This document shows positions 9,372-17,293 of a stretch of 64,000 nucleotides of DNA, piece after piece. The notes under the pieces were generated by a model that was not told the origin of the DNA, searched no databases, and was given only the letters and a program-made list of their open reading frames with translations. The position numbers were made by a program, and so were the translations under genes. This DNA comes from an uncultured Acidobacteriia bacterium (GTDB taxonomy: Bacteria > Acidobacteriota > Terriglobia > Bryobacterales > Bryobacteraceae). The stretch spans positions 58,718-122,717 of the forward strand of contig CAIRSA010000017.1 of the NCBI GenBank assembly GCA_903881085.1, written 5' to 3'. The stretch's first letter is position 1, and every line of letters starts with the position of its first letter.

Positions 9372-10142
9372 ATGAGCACACCTTTTACGCGAAGACTCTT
9401 TTTCGGCGCCGGAACGCTGGCCTCACCCATGTTTGCCGCACCGGCCACATCCATTGTCCCGGCGGATTTTCCAATGCAGTCGCCCACGCTGGTGCGGGAA
9501 GTTGTCGGCGCGTCGCACGGCAAAATGGCCCGCCTCAAGGAACTGGTTGATGCGCAGCCGTCTCTTTCCAAAGCCGCCTGGGATTGGGGCTTTGGCGATT
9601 GGGAATCGGCTTTGGGAGCGGCGTCGCATGTCGGCAATCGCGAGATTGCAGAGTACCTGATATCAAAGGGAGCAGTGCCCACGATCTTCTCCGCCACCAT
9701 GCTGGGCCAGGTTGAGGTGGTTAAGGCGATGGTTACCGCCAGCCCCGGCATCCAACGCATTTCCGGTCCGCATAGTATCAGCCTGCTTGACCACGCTAAA
9801 AACGGAGGCGCTGCGGCAAAGCCCGTGCTTGAGTTCCTCGAATCACTGGGAGATGCCGGGGTGCCGCCGCGGCCTGCCATTTCTATTGAAGAGATGAAAG
9901 AGCTGGTTGGCAGCTACGAATTCGGCAGCGGCCCCACCGAGCGCATTGAGATTGCCCTCGCCGGCAAGGGCCTCAGCTTTATGCGAAAAGGCACGGATGC
10001 GCGCGGCCTCATCTACAAGGGGGAACAGGTGTTTCATCCGGCCGGCTCCAGTGCGGTTCAGGTGCGATTTGTCAAGTCTGGCGGCGGCCTAACCCTTACG
10101 GTGCATAGCCCTGAGCTGGTGCTTACCGCACGCAAGCTGTAA
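9372..10142 (+). CDS. Exported ankyrin-repeat protein
   Basis: A protein of 256 residues. A Tat-like N-terminus (TRRLFFGAGTLASPMFAAP) is followed by ankyrin-type helices (MARLKELVDAQPSLSKAAWD, WESALGAASHVGNREIAEYL, GQVEVVKAMVTASPG) at roughly residues 50-150. The C-terminal ~90 residues form a separate beta-rich domain (LVGSYEFGSGPTERIEIALA). Ankyrin repeats normally mediate protein contacts, and no enzymatic motif is visible. The stop lies 2 bp from the end of the convergent gene at 10145. The gene has a -10-like box just before its ATG and no Shine-Dalgarno. Confidence 0.8.
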   Translation: MSTPFTRRLFFGAGTLASPMFAAPATSIVPADFPMQSPTLVREVVGASHGKMARLKELVDAQPSLSKAAWDWGFGDWESALGAASHVGNREIAEYLISKGAVPTIFSATMLGQVEVVKAMVTASPGIQRISGPHSISLLDHAKNGGAAAKPVLEFLESLGDAGVPPRPAISIEEMKELVGSYEFGSGPTERIEIALAGKGLSFMRKGTDARGLIYKGEQVFHPAGSSAVQVRFVKSGGGLTLTVHSPELVLTARKL

Positions 10143-10144
10143 GC

Positions 10145-10705
10145 TCAGCGATTGCTTTTCGTAAGCCATAACGTGAGGTATTTTTTTCGATACTTATCGT
10201 CGACCTCAGTAGCAATCAGGCGCAGTGCCAGGTCCTTTATTGTGTCATCGCCGGTGGCGTCGTACACTTTGCGCAAGCTTTCGCAAATGTCGTAGCGAAT
10301 CAGTGGGCAGTTCTTGTGCTCCGTGCAACGGACGAACCAGTCCTCCAACGCCGTCACCAACATCTTGCGCTGTCCCTTACCCACCACTCCAACCTTCCAC
10401 AACGCTTGCAGGCAGTGCCTGGCCGTCACAAACCGCTCGTCGCTGGTGACGGCAAACAGCAGGGCGAAATCCCTTTTCAGCCGGTTCTTGGGATCGCTCT
10501 TGGCCAAGCCGCAGAGCAGCTGCGCGGCGATGGCGCGGTTGTGGTTGTCCTTGTGACCCAACTGCTCAACCGCCTCATCCCAAACGTCGTACGCCCAATC
10601 CACCGGGTTCCGTACCTCGGCCATGACCGCCAAAAACGCCTCCCCCTGCAATTGCCGGTTTTCGGACCAGAGATTCTTCAAATAGTCAGGTTCTTCTGTT
10701 TTCAT
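10145..10705 (-). CDS. Hypothetical HEAT-like alpha-helical protein
   Basis: A protein of 186 residues from ATG 10705; an in-frame TTG four codons upstream is less likely. The sequence is almost all helical, with repeated ~35-residue units (YDVWDEAVEQLGHKDNHNRA, RFVTARHCLQALWKVGVVGK, CESLRKVYDATGDDTIKDLA) like HEAT or armadillo repeats. There is no signal peptide or membrane segment, so it should be cytoplasmic. It is divergent from the Memo gene with only 24 bp between the start codons. Its role is unknown; a scaffold is a guess. Confidence 0.7.
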   Translation of the reverse strand: MKTEEPDYLKNLWSENRQLQGEAFLAVMAEVRNPVDWAYDVWDEAVEQLGHKDNHNRAIAAQLLCGLAKSDPKNRLKRDFALLFAVTSDERFVTARHCLQALWKVGVVGKGQRKMLVTALEDWFVRCTEHKNCPLIRYDICESLRKVYDATGDDTIKDLALRLIATEVDDKYRKKYLTLWLTKSNR

Positions 10706-10729
10706 CTGTCGTCTCAAACAAAAGCTATC

Positions 10730-11923
10730 ATGAAAGAGATGCCCCTGCCACGCCTGCGGATGAATCTGGATTTCATGCCCTCCCCCTACAAAGAAAGACC
10801 GGGGCTATTGATCCGGGACACACTTCAATATTCCGACGCCACGCTGATCATCCCGCCCGTTCTGGTAGAGGCGCTGGGCTGCTTCGATGGCGAACAGTCT
10901 GAGCTCGACCTGCGCCAGGCGCTGGTAAACGCCACCGGCGACCTCCAGATAAGTGAACTCGAAGAACACCTGATCACCACCATCCGCCAGGCCGGCTTCT
11001 TCGAAGATGAGGTTTACGAGGAGCTGAAAGAGGCCGCCGAACGCTGCTTCGCCGAATCGCCCGAGCGCGTGGCCGTACACGCCGAAGGGCTCGACCAGGC
11101 CCAGATGTCGGAATACATGGGCGAAGGCGACGATCACAAGATCCGCCTCTCGGCTATCGCCGCCCCGCACGCCAGTCCCTACGGGGCTTGGAAATCTTAT
11201 CGCACGGCCTACAGAACCCTATCGCAGTTGGATAAGGACCGCACGTTTGTCATCCTCGGCACTTCGCATTATGGCGAGCCCGACCGCTTTGGCCTCACGC
11301 GAAAGCCCTTCTCCACGCCCTTCGGCACCTCGACCACCGCGCTCGACTTGATCGACGAACTGGAAAGTAATGCGCCCAAAGCCATCAAAATGGAGGATTA
11401 CTGCCACGCCATCGAGCACTCCATCGAATTTCAGGTGATGTTTTTGCAACATCTGTTCGGCGGCAGCGTCAAAGTATTACCGATACTTTGCGGTTCGTAT
11501 GCCCGCAGCATCTATCGCGGCGGCATGCCGGAAGATAACGAAGACGTGAAACGATTTCTCGGAGTGATGGGCGACATGGCAGCACGCGAAGGCGACAAGC
11601 TTTGCTGGGTGCTAGGTATCGACATGGCGCACATGGGCCAGCGTTATAGCGACGGGTTTGAAGCCATTGCCGGCCGCGGCCTGATGCAGCAGGTAGAACA
11701 GCGCGACCGCGGGCGCCTGGCTTCCGTGGTCAGCGGCGACACGGCCAGTTTCTGGAGCCTGGTGCAGGAAAACCACGACGACCTGAAGTGGTGTGGCTCA
11801 TCGCCCCTGTACACATTTTTGAAGATCAAGCCCCAGGCACGCGGCGAGGTGCTGGGCTACGAACAATGGAATATCGATGAAGGCAGTGTGGTCAGCTTTG
11901 CAAGCATGGCTTTTCAAGGATAA
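10730..11923 (+). CDS. Memo-family protein (AmmeMemoRadiSam system protein B-like)
   Basis: A protein of 397 residues from ATG 10730; ATG 10739 is also possible, and the reading frame upstream of 10730 is not coding. Residues ~1-110 are an alpha-helical N-terminal extension (TLIIPPVLVEALGCFDGEQS). From about residue 140 the Memo fold appears: AIAAPHASPYGAW, FVILGTSHYG, CHAIEHSIEFQVMFLQHLF, LPILCGS, VLGIDMAHMG. The conserved His and Cys residues of these blocks are the metal-site residues of the family. The usual AMMECR1 and radical-SAM partners are absent. Instead msrA follows after 4 nt and msrB overlaps msrA, which suggests a link to oxidative damage or copper redox chemistry. That link is an inference. 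Confidence 0.88.
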   Translation: MKEMPLPRLRMNLDFMPSPYKERPGLLIRDTLQYSDATLIIPPVLVEALGCFDGEQSELDLRQALVNATGDLQISELEEHLITTIRQAGFFEDEVYEELKEAAERCFAESPERVAVHAEGLDQAQMSEYMGEGDDHKIRLSAIAAPHASPYGAWKSYRTAYRTLSQLDKDRTFVILGTSHYGEPDRFGLTRKPFSTPFGTSTTALDLIDELESNAPKAIKMEDYCHAIEHSIEFQVMFLQHLFGGSVKVLPILCGSYARSIYRGGMPEDNEDVKRFLGVMGDMAAREGDKLCWVLGIDMAHMGQRYSDGFEAIAGRGLMQQVEQRDRGRLASVVSGDTASFWSLVQENHDDLKWCGSSPLYTFLKIKPQARGEVLGYEQWNIDEGSVVSFASMAFQG

Positions 11924-11927
11924 AACA

Positions 11928-12518
11928 ATGACAACTTTTCCCGATCCGGCACTCGATACAACGCCCACCAGCGGACAACAGACCGCCGTCTTCGCCGGAG
12001 GCTGCTTCTGGTGCACGGAAGCGGTCTTTGAACTGGTGGAGGGCGTTGAAGATGTGATGTCCGGTTATGCCGGTGACACCGAGGAGCTTGCCCGCTACGA
12101 CATCGTTTGCAGCGGAACAACGCGCCACGCCGAAGCCATACTAATCACCTACGACGCGGCCAAGGTCACCTTTGGCGGACTGCTCAAAGTGTTTTTCAGC
12201 GTCGCCCACGATCCGACAACGCGTGACCGCCAGGGGCACGACGTTGGCCCGCAGTACCGCAGCGCGATTTTCTATACCAGTGAGGAACAAAAACAGACCG
12301 CCGAGGCATATATACGCCAGATCGACCAGGCAAACGTGCTTCACGCTCCCATCGTTACGGAGCTATCGGCGCTCGACAAGTTTTACTCGGCGGAAGCGTA
12401 TCATCAGAACTACGCGGTGAACAATCGGCATAACCGGTACATCGTAGGCGTCGCAGACCCGAAGGTGGAGAAGTTGAAGAAAATGTTCCCTGGTTGCAGA
12501 GTGAGGTTCAACGCATGA
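11928..12518 (+). CDS. msrA: Peptide methionine (S)-S-oxide reductase MsrA
   Basis: A protein of 196 residues; ATG 11928 has AAGGA 7 nt upstream and starts 4 nt after the Memo stop. The catalytic motif GCFWC (Cys26 nucleophile, Cys29) is intact, followed by [42 protein letters not shown] and [12 protein letters not shown], all typical of MsrA. It reduces the S-epimer of methionine sulfoxide, free or in protein, using thioredoxin. No signal peptide is visible, so it is cytoplasmic. It overlaps msrB by 4 nt (ATGA), so both sulfoxide epimers are repaired from one transcript shared with the Memo gene. Confidence 0.96.
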   Translation: MTTFPDPALDTTPTSGQQTAVFAGGCFWCTEAVFELVEGVEDVMSGYAGDTEELARYDIVCSGTTRHAEAILITYDAAKVTFGGLLKVFFSVAHDPTTRDRQGHDVGPQYRSAIFYTSEEQKQTAEAYIRQIDQANVLHAPIVTELSALDKFYSAEAYHQNYAVNNRHNRYIVGVADPKVEKLKKMFPGCRVRFNA

Positions 12519-12964
12519 AGATCATTGCATTCGACGATACGGGCAAACGCCTGGGCGAAGTGGAAGTGGAAAAGATCGAAAAGACCGACGCAGAATGGCG
12601 CGCCCAGCTTTCGCCTGAAGAGTACCGTGTTACGCGCACCGCCGGCACCGAGTGTTCGTTCACCGGCGCGCTCTATGGCAATCATGAAGACGGCATCTAC
12701 CGCTGCATCTGCTGCGATACGGCGCTGTTCGATTCGTCGACAAAGTTTGAATCCGGCACCGGTTGGCCCAGCTTTTTCCAGCCGCTGGCCAAGGAAAACA
12801 TCACCGAAAAGTCAGACTACGCCTACGGTATGCGCCGCGTGGAAAATGAATGCGCACGATGCGGCGCGCATTTGGGCCACGTGTTTCCCGATGGGCCACG
12901 CCCCACCGGCATGCGCTACTGTATGAACTCGGCTGCGCTGCGTTTTATTCCTCGCCCGAAGTAA
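12515..12964 (+). CDS. msrB: Peptide methionine (R)-S-oxide reductase MsrB
   Basis: A protein of 149 residues; ATG 12515 overlaps the msrA stop (ATGA). The structural zinc is held by two CxxC pairs (Cys64/67 and Cys113/116). The catalytic Cys136 is in [11 protein letters not shown]. The family motifs [10 protein letters not shown] and [12 protein letters not shown] are complete. It reduces the R-epimer of methionine sulfoxide in the cytoplasm and complements MsrA. The first ~25 residues form a small extension compared with minimal MsrB. The gene ends exactly where the convergent GH28 gene ends (12964/12965), so there is no room for a terminator outside coding sequence. Confidence 0.96.
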   Translation: MKIIAFDDTGKRLGEVEVEKIEKTDAEWRAQLSPEEYRVTRTAGTECSFTGALYGNHEDGIYRCICCDTALFDSSTKFESGTGWPSFFQPLAKENITEKSDYAYGMRRVENECARCGAHLGHVFPDGPRPTGMRYCMNSAALRFIPRPK

Positions 12965-14332
12965 CTACTTTTTCGTCTTCTGGCTGACGGCGACGGGGAA
13001 GGGAACGAATCGAGCCTCGCAGGCACCGCTCGACGGCGTTCCCGCCTCGCCACTAACCTGCACGTCCTTGCCGCTCGCTTTTAGGTTCGTCGGACCGGGC
13101 CCGAGCTTGATCTGAGCATGCACCGCGTGTAAGCTCTTCGCAGTCGCCGCGTCGAGTGACACGCCATCGAACTGAATGCCCAGCCGGTGCCCAGCATCGG
13201 CGCCATCCAGATTGATCTTGCCCCCACCTGAGATATGCACATTGCGCAGCACAATTCCAGTGAAGCTCGGAATCATGCCCTTCTCCTTTCCCACGCTGGC
13301 CGTGTAGTTGGAGTCCATCAGAATCGGATGCTTCGTGTTGCGGATGCAGACATCTTCGTACACAACCCCGGTCACCGGCCCGCCCCGAGTCTCGTTCGAC
13401 TTGATGCGCAGGCCGTTGTCCGCGCCGTCGATGGTAAGGTTCCGCACCCAGATCGCACTTGCGCCGCCGTCGGTATTGCTGCCGATCGACATGCCGTGGC
13501 CGGAATAGAAGTGATTGTCGGAAATCGTCATATGCGTGGTCGGCGCACCTTTCGGGGCCTTGATCGCCACATTGTCATCGCCGGTATTGATAAAACATTT
13601 CGTAATGGTTACGTTGGTTGAATTTCCCGGGTCGATGCCATCGGTGTTACGCGCCCGTTCCGGCGAATTGACGATCACACCCCACGCCGTGAAGCCGGTA
13701 CCGCCGGAATACGACACGTGAAAGTTCGGCGAATCCTTCAACTGGATCTTATATAGCGTGAAGTTGTCGCAGCGGTTCAGCACCATGATGCGCGGATTGT
13801 TCTGATTGCCGCCCTTGCGCGCCTGCTCTGCCAGATCCCACCAGGTGATCTTCTGGCCAAGTATCGGATAGCCTCCGCGCCCATCGATGACGCCCTCGCC
13901 CATCACGCCCGCGCCCGTCACGGCGTTGCCACTGATCAGCGGGCGACATCCGCGTCCGCGCTCGGTGATGGTGCCGCAGACTCCGGGTTCCACGTCGTAA
14001 ACCCGCGGATCGCGCGATGCAAACAGCACGGTGCCGCGCGAGACAAGCAGCGTAACGCCGGCACGCAACTCAAGCGGCCCAGAAAGGAACGCATTCCGCT
14101 CGCCCTTCGCCTTCAACTCCACCGCCTGCCCGGCCGGGCATTTGTCCATCGCCTGCTGAATCCGCTTCGTATCCAGCTTGGCTTCGTCTGACGGCGCCAG
14201 CGTTTCTCCGGCAGCCGTAAGTTCGGCGCTGAGTGACGTGCACACTTTCGGATAAGAGGGTTCGACGACAACTTTTCGCAAGTCCTGCGCATGAATAAGC
14301 GGAACAAAGAAGATAAGTAGTAAGTGCTTCAC
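12965..14332 (-). CDS. Exported polygalacturonase, glycoside hydrolase family 28
   Basis: A protein of 455 residues from GTG 14332, which gives a proper signal peptide (MKHLLLIFFVPLIHA). The four GH28 active-site signatures are present in order: NTDGIDPG, TGDDNVAIK, GHGMSIGS and RIKS. A right-handed beta-helix is implied by the N- and G-rich repeats around them. The enzyme should hydrolyse alpha-1,4-galacturonan or a related pectic or rhamnogalacturonan backbone outside the cytoplasm. It is divergent from the M2 peptidase gene with 35 bp between start codons. A GATAAT hexamer sits 6 nt before the GTG. The substrate cannot be told from sequence. Confidence 0.92.
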   Translation of the reverse strand: MKHLLLIFFVPLIHAQDLRKVVVEPSYPKVCTSLSAELTAAGETLAPSDEAKLDTKRIQQAMDKCPAGQAVELKAKGERNAFLSGPLELRAGVTLLVSRGTVLFASRDPRVYDVEPGVCGTITERGRGCRPLISGNAVTGAGVMGEGVIDGRGGYPILGQKITWWDLAEQARKGGNQNNPRIMVLNRCDNFTLYKIQLKDSPNFHVSYSGGTGFTAWGVIVNSPERARNTDGIDPGNSTNVTITKCFINTGDDNVAIKAPKGAPTTHMTISDNHFYSGHGMSIGSNTDGGASAIWVRNLTIDGADNGLRIKSNETRGGPVTGVVYEDVCIRNTKHPILMDSNYTASVGKEKGMIPSFTGIVLRNVHISGGGKINLDGADAGHRLGIQFDGVSLDAATAKSLHAVHAQIKLGPGPTNLKASGKDVQVSGEAGTPSSGACEARFVPFPVAVSQKTKK

Positions 14333-14338
14333 ACTTCT

Positions 14339-14359
14339 ATTATCTACCTGCGCTAAAAT
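14339..14359. promoter_or_regulatory. Back-to-back start-proximal -10 boxes (GH28 / M2 pair)
   Basis: In the 35-bp gap between two divergent start codons lie GATAAT on the minus strand (14344-14339), 6 nt before GTG 14332, and TAAAAT on the plus strand (14354-14359), 8 nt before ATG 14368. Each -35 region would fall inside the gap or the neighbour's coding sequence. Neither start has a convincing Shine-Dalgarno, although AGAAG precedes the GTG. Confidence 0.4.
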
Positions 14360-14367
14360 TCCAGCAT

Positions 14368-16182
14368 ATGACTCGCTTGCTTCTCTTCGCATTCCTCTGC
14401 CTGCCCGCCTCGGCACAACCACCCACCATTGGCAACGTCATGAACTTTCTGGAGCGCGCCGAAGCCGACCTGCTGAAGCTCAATATAGATGGTCAGCGCA
14501 CGGAATGGGTGCTCGAAAACTTCATCAATTCCGACACCGAAGCGATCGCCGCCCAAGCCAACGAAAGGCTGATCGCCCGCACCACCGAACTCATCATCGA
14601 GGCACGAAAATTCGATGGGCTCAAGTTGCCGCCGGAGCTTGCGCGAAAGTTGCTCCTGCTCAAACTATCTCTCGGGATGCCCGCCCCCAAAGACGCAAAG
14701 CTGCGCGAAGAACTCACCGTCGTCGCCGCGGGACTCGGTGGCACCTACGGCAAAGGCAAGTATTGCCCTGGCGGACCGAAAGAGAAGTGCTTAGGCATCG
14801 ATGAGCTCGACGTGCAGATGGAAAAGCTGCGCGACCCCAAGAAACTGGCCGAAATCTGGGCTGGCTGGCATTCCATCGCCCCGCCCATGCGCGATAGCTA
14901 CTCCCGCTTCGTGGAACTCTCCAATCAGGGCGCGCGTGAATTGGGCTTTACTGATACAGGCTCGCTCTGGCGTGCCGGTTATGACATGACGCCTGAGGAA
15001 TTCTCCGCTGACCTGGAGCGCCTGTGGAAGCAAGTGGAGCCGCTCTACAAAGAACTGCACGCCTACACGCGGCGCAAGCTCATCGCCAAATACGGCGCCG
15101 CCGCGCAGCGCAAAGACGGCATGATACCTGCCCACATGCTGGGCAATATGTGGGCCCAGGAATGGGGCAACGTTTACGATTTGGTAGCGCCGCCAGCTAC
15201 TCCCGCAACCTACAATTTAGGTGACATCCTCAAAGCTCGCAAATCCACCCCGCGGCAAGTCGTCGAATTCGGCGAGAACTTTTTCGTCTCGCTTGGCTTC
15301 CAAAAACTGCCCGAACTGTTCTGGCAACGTTCGTTGCTGGCCCGTCCGGCGGATCGCGACGTAGTGTGCCATGCCAGCGCGTGGGCCATCGATCTGGACC
15401 AGGACGTCCGCCTCAAAATGTGCATTCAGAATGCATCTGATGACTTCGTCACGGTTCATCATGAACTCGGTCATATCTATTACGATCTCGCCTATCGCAA
15501 ACAACCGGTTCTGTTCCGCGGCGGCGCTAACGACGGCTTTCACGAAGCCATCGGCGACGCCCTCGCCCTCTCCATCACTCCTGAGTATCTGAAGAAGATC
15601 GGCCTTATCAAAACCGTGCCGCCGCCCTCGGCCGACCTGCCGCTGCTGCTGCGCACAGCCATGGATAAGATTGCGTTTCTGCCCTTCGGCTTGTTAGTGG
15701 ATAAGTGGCGTTGGGAAGTTTTCTCTGGCGAAGTAAAGCCCGAAGGTTACAACAAGGCATGGTGGCGACTGCGCGAACAATACCAGGGCGTCGCGCCGCC
15801 CGTTGACCGCACCGATGCGGACTTCGATCCGGGCGCCAAGTATCACATCCCGGCCAACACGCCTTACGCCCGCTACTTCCTGGCGCGAATCTATCAGTTC
15901 CAGTTCTACCGCGCCATGTGCAAGGCCTCCGGTTATACAGGCCCGCTCAACCGCTGTTCGTTTTTCGATTCGAAAGAGGCCGGCTCGAAGCTGAAGGCGA
16001 TGCTCGAACTCGGCCAGTCCAAGCCCTGGCCCGAGGCGTTGAAAGCCATGACCGGCGAAGAGAAAGCCGACGCCAGCGCCATGGTGGAATACTTTCAGCC
16101 TTTGCTGGTGTGGTTGAAAGAGCAGAACAAAGGCGAAAAACTCGGCTGGACTTTGCCGGCGGATCCATTGAAGGCGCAGTGA
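14368..16182 (+). CDS. Exported M2-family peptidyl-dipeptidase (ACE-like)
   Basis: A protein of 604 residues with a signal peptide (MTRLLLFAFLCLPASAQ). The gluzincin zinc site is HELGH at residues 365-369, with the third ligand Glu in GFHEAIGDALALS (about residue 393), as in angiotensin-converting enzyme. Other M2 hallmarks are MLGNMWAQEWGNVYD and FQFYRAMCKASGY. The length matches a single bacterial M2 catalytic domain. The enzyme should remove C-terminal dipeptides from oligopeptides in the periplasm, a peptide-scavenging role. A TAAAAT box lies 8 nt before the ATG and no Shine-Dalgarno is seen. Confidence 0.95.
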   Translation: MTRLLLFAFLCLPASAQPPTIGNVMNFLERAEADLLKLNIDGQRTEWVLENFINSDTEAIAAQANERLIARTTELIIEARKFDGLKLPPELARKLLLLKLSLGMPAPKDAKLREELTVVAAGLGGTYGKGKYCPGGPKEKCLGIDELDVQMEKLRDPKKLAEIWAGWHSIAPPMRDSYSRFVELSNQGARELGFTDTGSLWRAGYDMTPEEFSADLERLWKQVEPLYKELHAYTRRKLIAKYGAAAQRKDGMIPAHMLGNMWAQEWGNVYDLVAPPATPATYNLGDILKARKSTPRQVVEFGENFFVSLGFQKLPELFWQRSLLARPADRDVVCHASAWAIDLDQDVRLKMCIQNASDDFVTVHHELGHIYYDLAYRKQPVLFRGGANDGFHEAIGDALALSITPEYLKKIGLIKTVPPPSADLPLLLRTAMDKIAFLPFGLLVDKWRWEVFSGEVKPEGYNKAWWRLREQYQGVAPPVDRTDADFDPGAKYHIPANTPYARYFLARIYQFQFYRAMCKASGYTGPLNRCSFFDSKEAGSKLKAMLELGQSKPWPEALKAMTGEEKADASAMVEYFQPLLVWLKEQNKGEKLGWTLPADPLKAQ

Positions 16183-16200
16183 GAGCGCTGGCTGGCCATC

Positions 16201-16236
16201 TTGACACTCGTACTCAAAGGGGGTACTATTGTACCC
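16201..16236 (+). promoter_or_regulatory. Promoter with operator palindrome over the -10, leaderless
   Basis: A perfect -35 TTGACA (16201-16206) is separated by 17 bp from TACTAT (16224-16229). The -10 is embedded in the perfect inverted repeat GGGTAC-TATT-GTACCC (16221-16236). The expected transcription start is near 16236, four bases before ATG 16240, so the mRNA is essentially leaderless. Binding of the palindrome by the gene's own winged-helix domain would block RNA polymerase. Autoregulation is inferred; the sequence elements are directly visible. Confidence 0.75.
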
Positions 16237-16239
16237 GAA

Positions 16240-16926
16240 ATGGGTTCAGTCAATCAAAATCTTGCCAGCAGTGTGGGAGCGGCACTTTTCGGTGCAACCC
16301 GGCAAACTGTCTTGGGCCTGCTATTCGGCCATGCTGAGCAGCGCTTTTATCAGCGGCAGATCATTCGCGCTGTGAACCTGGGCTCTGGCACCGTGCAGCG
16401 GGAACTGGAACAACTGGTTGCCGCCGGGATCCTGATCCGAACCATGGAGGGCCGGCAAACCTATTTTCAAGCCAACCGCCAATCCCCAATTTACGAAGAG
16501 TTGCGTGGACTTATCCGCAAGACATTTGGTCTTGCGAATGTTCTCAAGAGCCGCCTTGCAACCCTCGATCAAGTAGTTCAACTGGCGTTCATCTACGGAT
16601 CAATGGCTGCAGGTAATGAGACCGCCGATAGCGATATTGACATCATGGTTGTCGGAGAAAAGATTTCCCTGCGAGAGGTAGTCTCGGCCTTATCTGAGGC
16701 CCAGAGAGAACTGGGAAGAGAGCTCAACCCGACTGTCTATCGTACCCACGAGTTTTGTCGTAAACTTACACAAGGCCATCATTTTCTAACATCGGTGATC
16801 AATGGCCCAAGGATATTTCTGATTGGCGACGACAATGAGCTTGCAAGACTGGCTCAAATTCGGATGGGTGAAGTCTCACAAGACAAGCCGGCAGGAGATC
16901 GCCGACCTGTTCGCCATCGCGGATAG
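16240..16926 (+). CDS. Winged-helix plus nucleotidyltransferase (MNT) protein, probable antitoxin
   Basis: A protein of 228 residues. ATG 16240 is chosen because the only upstream alternative (TTG 16201) is the -35 box itself. Residues ~15-85 are a winged helix (QIIRAVNLGSGTVQRELEQL, LVAAGILIRTMEGRQTYF). Residues ~112-140 hold the minimal nucleotidyltransferase motif: GS at 120-121 and DxD at 132-134 (YGSMAAGNETADSDIDIMVV). The family transfers nucleotides; in known MNT/HEPN modules it modifies and silences the HEPN toxin. The next gene starts inside this one (92-nt overlap), which couples their translation. The unit probably represses itself through the palindrome at 16221-16236. Confidence 0.85.
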   Translation: MGSVNQNLASSVGAALFGATRQTVLGLLFGHAEQRFYQRQIIRAVNLGSGTVQRELEQLVAAGILIRTMEGRQTYFQANRQSPIYEELRGLIRKTFGLANVLKSRLATLDQVVQLAFIYGSMAAGNETADSDIDIMVVGEKISLREVVSALSEAQRELGRELNPTVYRTHEFCRKLTQGHHFLTSVINGPRIFLIGDDNELARLAQIRMGEVSQDKPAGDRRPVRHRG

Positions 16927-17272
16927 GGATTTGAGTGCGTGTCAAACTCCCGGCCTGATTCCTGATTGGCAGTTCAATATCGCCTACAATGCGGAACTGC
17001 AACTCTCAGCGGCTGCTCTATCAGCGGCAGGATATGTTGCTGAGCGCAGCAATCACCATCATCGAGTGATCCATTCCCTGGAATACACCGTTGCCCTTGC
17101 CCCGGCGCTCATTCAGCAATTCGATTTCTGCCGTAAGAAGCGCAACATCAGTGATTACGAAAGGGCCGACATGATTTCAGAAACAGAAGCGCATGAGATG
17201 CGGGAACTGGCGGAATTGCTGCGGACTCTTGTAGAAGAATGGATAATAGCAAACCACCCGAACTTGCTATAA
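16835..17272 (+). CDS. HEPN-domain protein, probable toxin partner
   Basis: A protein of 145 residues from ATG 16835 (a TTG four codons earlier is possible), overlapping the nucleotidyltransferase gene by 92 nt in another frame. It is all helical. HEPN signatures are KPHKTS-like (WVKSHKTSRQEIADLFAIAD), AYNAELQLSAAALSAAGY and the CRKKRNISDYERAD block (Arg103-Asn104...Tyr108). The classical RNase motif Rx4-6H is not clear at that place: Tyr stands where His is often found. An alternative Rx4H reading (Arg71-His76) may be chance. HEPN partners of MNT proteins are RNA-cleaving toxins in described systems, so a toxin role is likely but not shown. Confidence 0.8.
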   Translation: MSLQDWLKFGWVKSHKTSRQEIADLFAIADRDLSACQTPGLIPDWQFNIAYNAELQLSAAALSAAGYVAERSNHHHRVIHSLEYTVALAPALIQQFDFCRKKRNISDYERADMISETEAHEMRELAELLRTLVEEWIIANHPNLL

Positions 17273-17293
17273 TCAAACCCACGGAGTAGTTAC

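Noticed and set aside
10316..10729. An N-terminal extension of the Memo protein
   Set aside because: The extra residues are antisense to the HEAT-like gene. The Memo family starts near ATG 10730.
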